Of a stretch of DNA of 22,735 nucleotides, positions 22,489 to 22,735 are shown piece by piece. Both the position numbers and the translations under genes were made by a program. The stretch is taken from the NCBI GenBank assembly GCA_964015035.1, contig CAXHCA010000117.1, forward strand, positions 1-22,735, read 5' to 3'. Each line of letters begins with the position of its first letter. Within the stretch, counting starts at the first letter, position 1. This DNA comes from BQJU01 sp964015035 (GTDB taxonomy: Bacteria; Bacteroidota; Bacteroidia; Chitinophagales; Saprospiraceae). The notes below the pieces were generated by a model. It worked only from the letters and a program-made list of their open reading frames with translations, was not told where the DNA came from and ran no database searches.

Positions 22489-22735
22489 TATTTGTAATAC
22501 TTTTTTAGGTGTTAGGTTTTGGGGTTTAGGGGGCCGTATCTTCACTTGGGAGATATTTGCCACCCCGACCTTTGACCAGGATTTCCAGAATTTTGGAATT
22601 AGCAAAATTGCGAGCGTTTCCCTATAAACCGCCTCCCCTACCTAAACATTATAAACTACATAAACACAAGGTAAAATACCCGCAACTCAAGAATTTGCAG
22701 CATATATAGCTGTTCCAATCTCTAAACTCCTACAC
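22489..22735. other. Upstream region of the dehydrogenase gene, with G-rich tract
   Basis: No gene is supported here. On the + strand 22508-22533 has four runs of G (GG, GG, GGGG, GGGGG) separated by short T-rich spacers, a two-tetrad quadruplex pattern. On the - strand it forms the C-rich leader of the dehydrogenase mRNA or lies in its promoter region. No exact TAnnTTTG match was found. Confidence 0.3.

Noticed and set aside
22489..22605. N-terminal extension of the dehydrogenase (MLIPKFWKSWSK...)
   Set aside because: The Rossmann fold begins at MKIAVIG (22488), as is normal for the family, and the extension covers a low-complexity C-rich leader.

Overview
The window looks like a piece of a Bacteroidota chromosome, most likely from the Saprospiraceae/Lewinella-type lineage. 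This is judged from protein style only. The signs are large secreted proteins with SprB-type repeats, C-terminal type IX secretion (T9SS) sorting domains of type A and type B, lipoproteins, TAnnTTTG (-7) promoter matches, and two insertion sequences of families common in Bacteroidota. Base composition is uneven. The genes at 103-4680, 8096-10678 and 19954-22488 are moderately GC-rich, while 5.5-8 kb, 11-17 kb and 17-20 kb are visibly AT-rich, which suggests a mosaic of older and newer DNA.

Layout from left to right. A T9SS-secreted protein of about ten SprB-like repeats (103-3075, -) is divergent from a cytoplasmic helical/TPR-like protein (3160-4680, +). A lipoprotein and a large T9SS cargo protein follow as a probable operon (4694-7952, -). 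Next is a second SprB-type protein (8096-10678, -), with a hairpin terminator after its stop. The gap at 10.68-10.95 kb holds an inverted repeat, a 15-bp copy of the leader found before the gene at 3160, and the decayed 3' end of a nuclease gene. Then come a two-gene lipoprotein/outer-membrane-barrel operon (10949-12080, -) and a multidomain type B T9SS cargo protein (12172-14943, -). A complete ISL3-family element (14988-16244) with perfect inverted repeats and a perfect 8-bp target duplication separates that gene from a small T9SS type A protein (16271-16900, -).

The right third begins with an internally deleted IS4-family relic that keeps both ends (17360-18038). Beside it is a two-gene operon with its own promoter match: an ABC/AAA-type ATPase (18598-19836) that overlaps by ATGA with a 165-residue protein carrying a PD-(D/E)XK-like nuclease signature (18104-18601). 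This ATPase-nuclease pair is the best candidate for an uncharacterised anti-phage or anti-plasmid system here. The relic at 10.8 kb is the C-terminus of a second gene of the same nuclease family, so the locus has held more than one copy. A kelch-type T9SS protein (19954-21261) and a two-domain 3-hydroxyacyl-CoA dehydrogenase (21331-22488) close the window.

Overall the region is a cell-surface and secretion cargo cluster (six T9SS substrates, two lipoproteins, one barrel) invaded by mobile elements and a probable defence module. No tRNA, rRNA or CRISPR array was seen.
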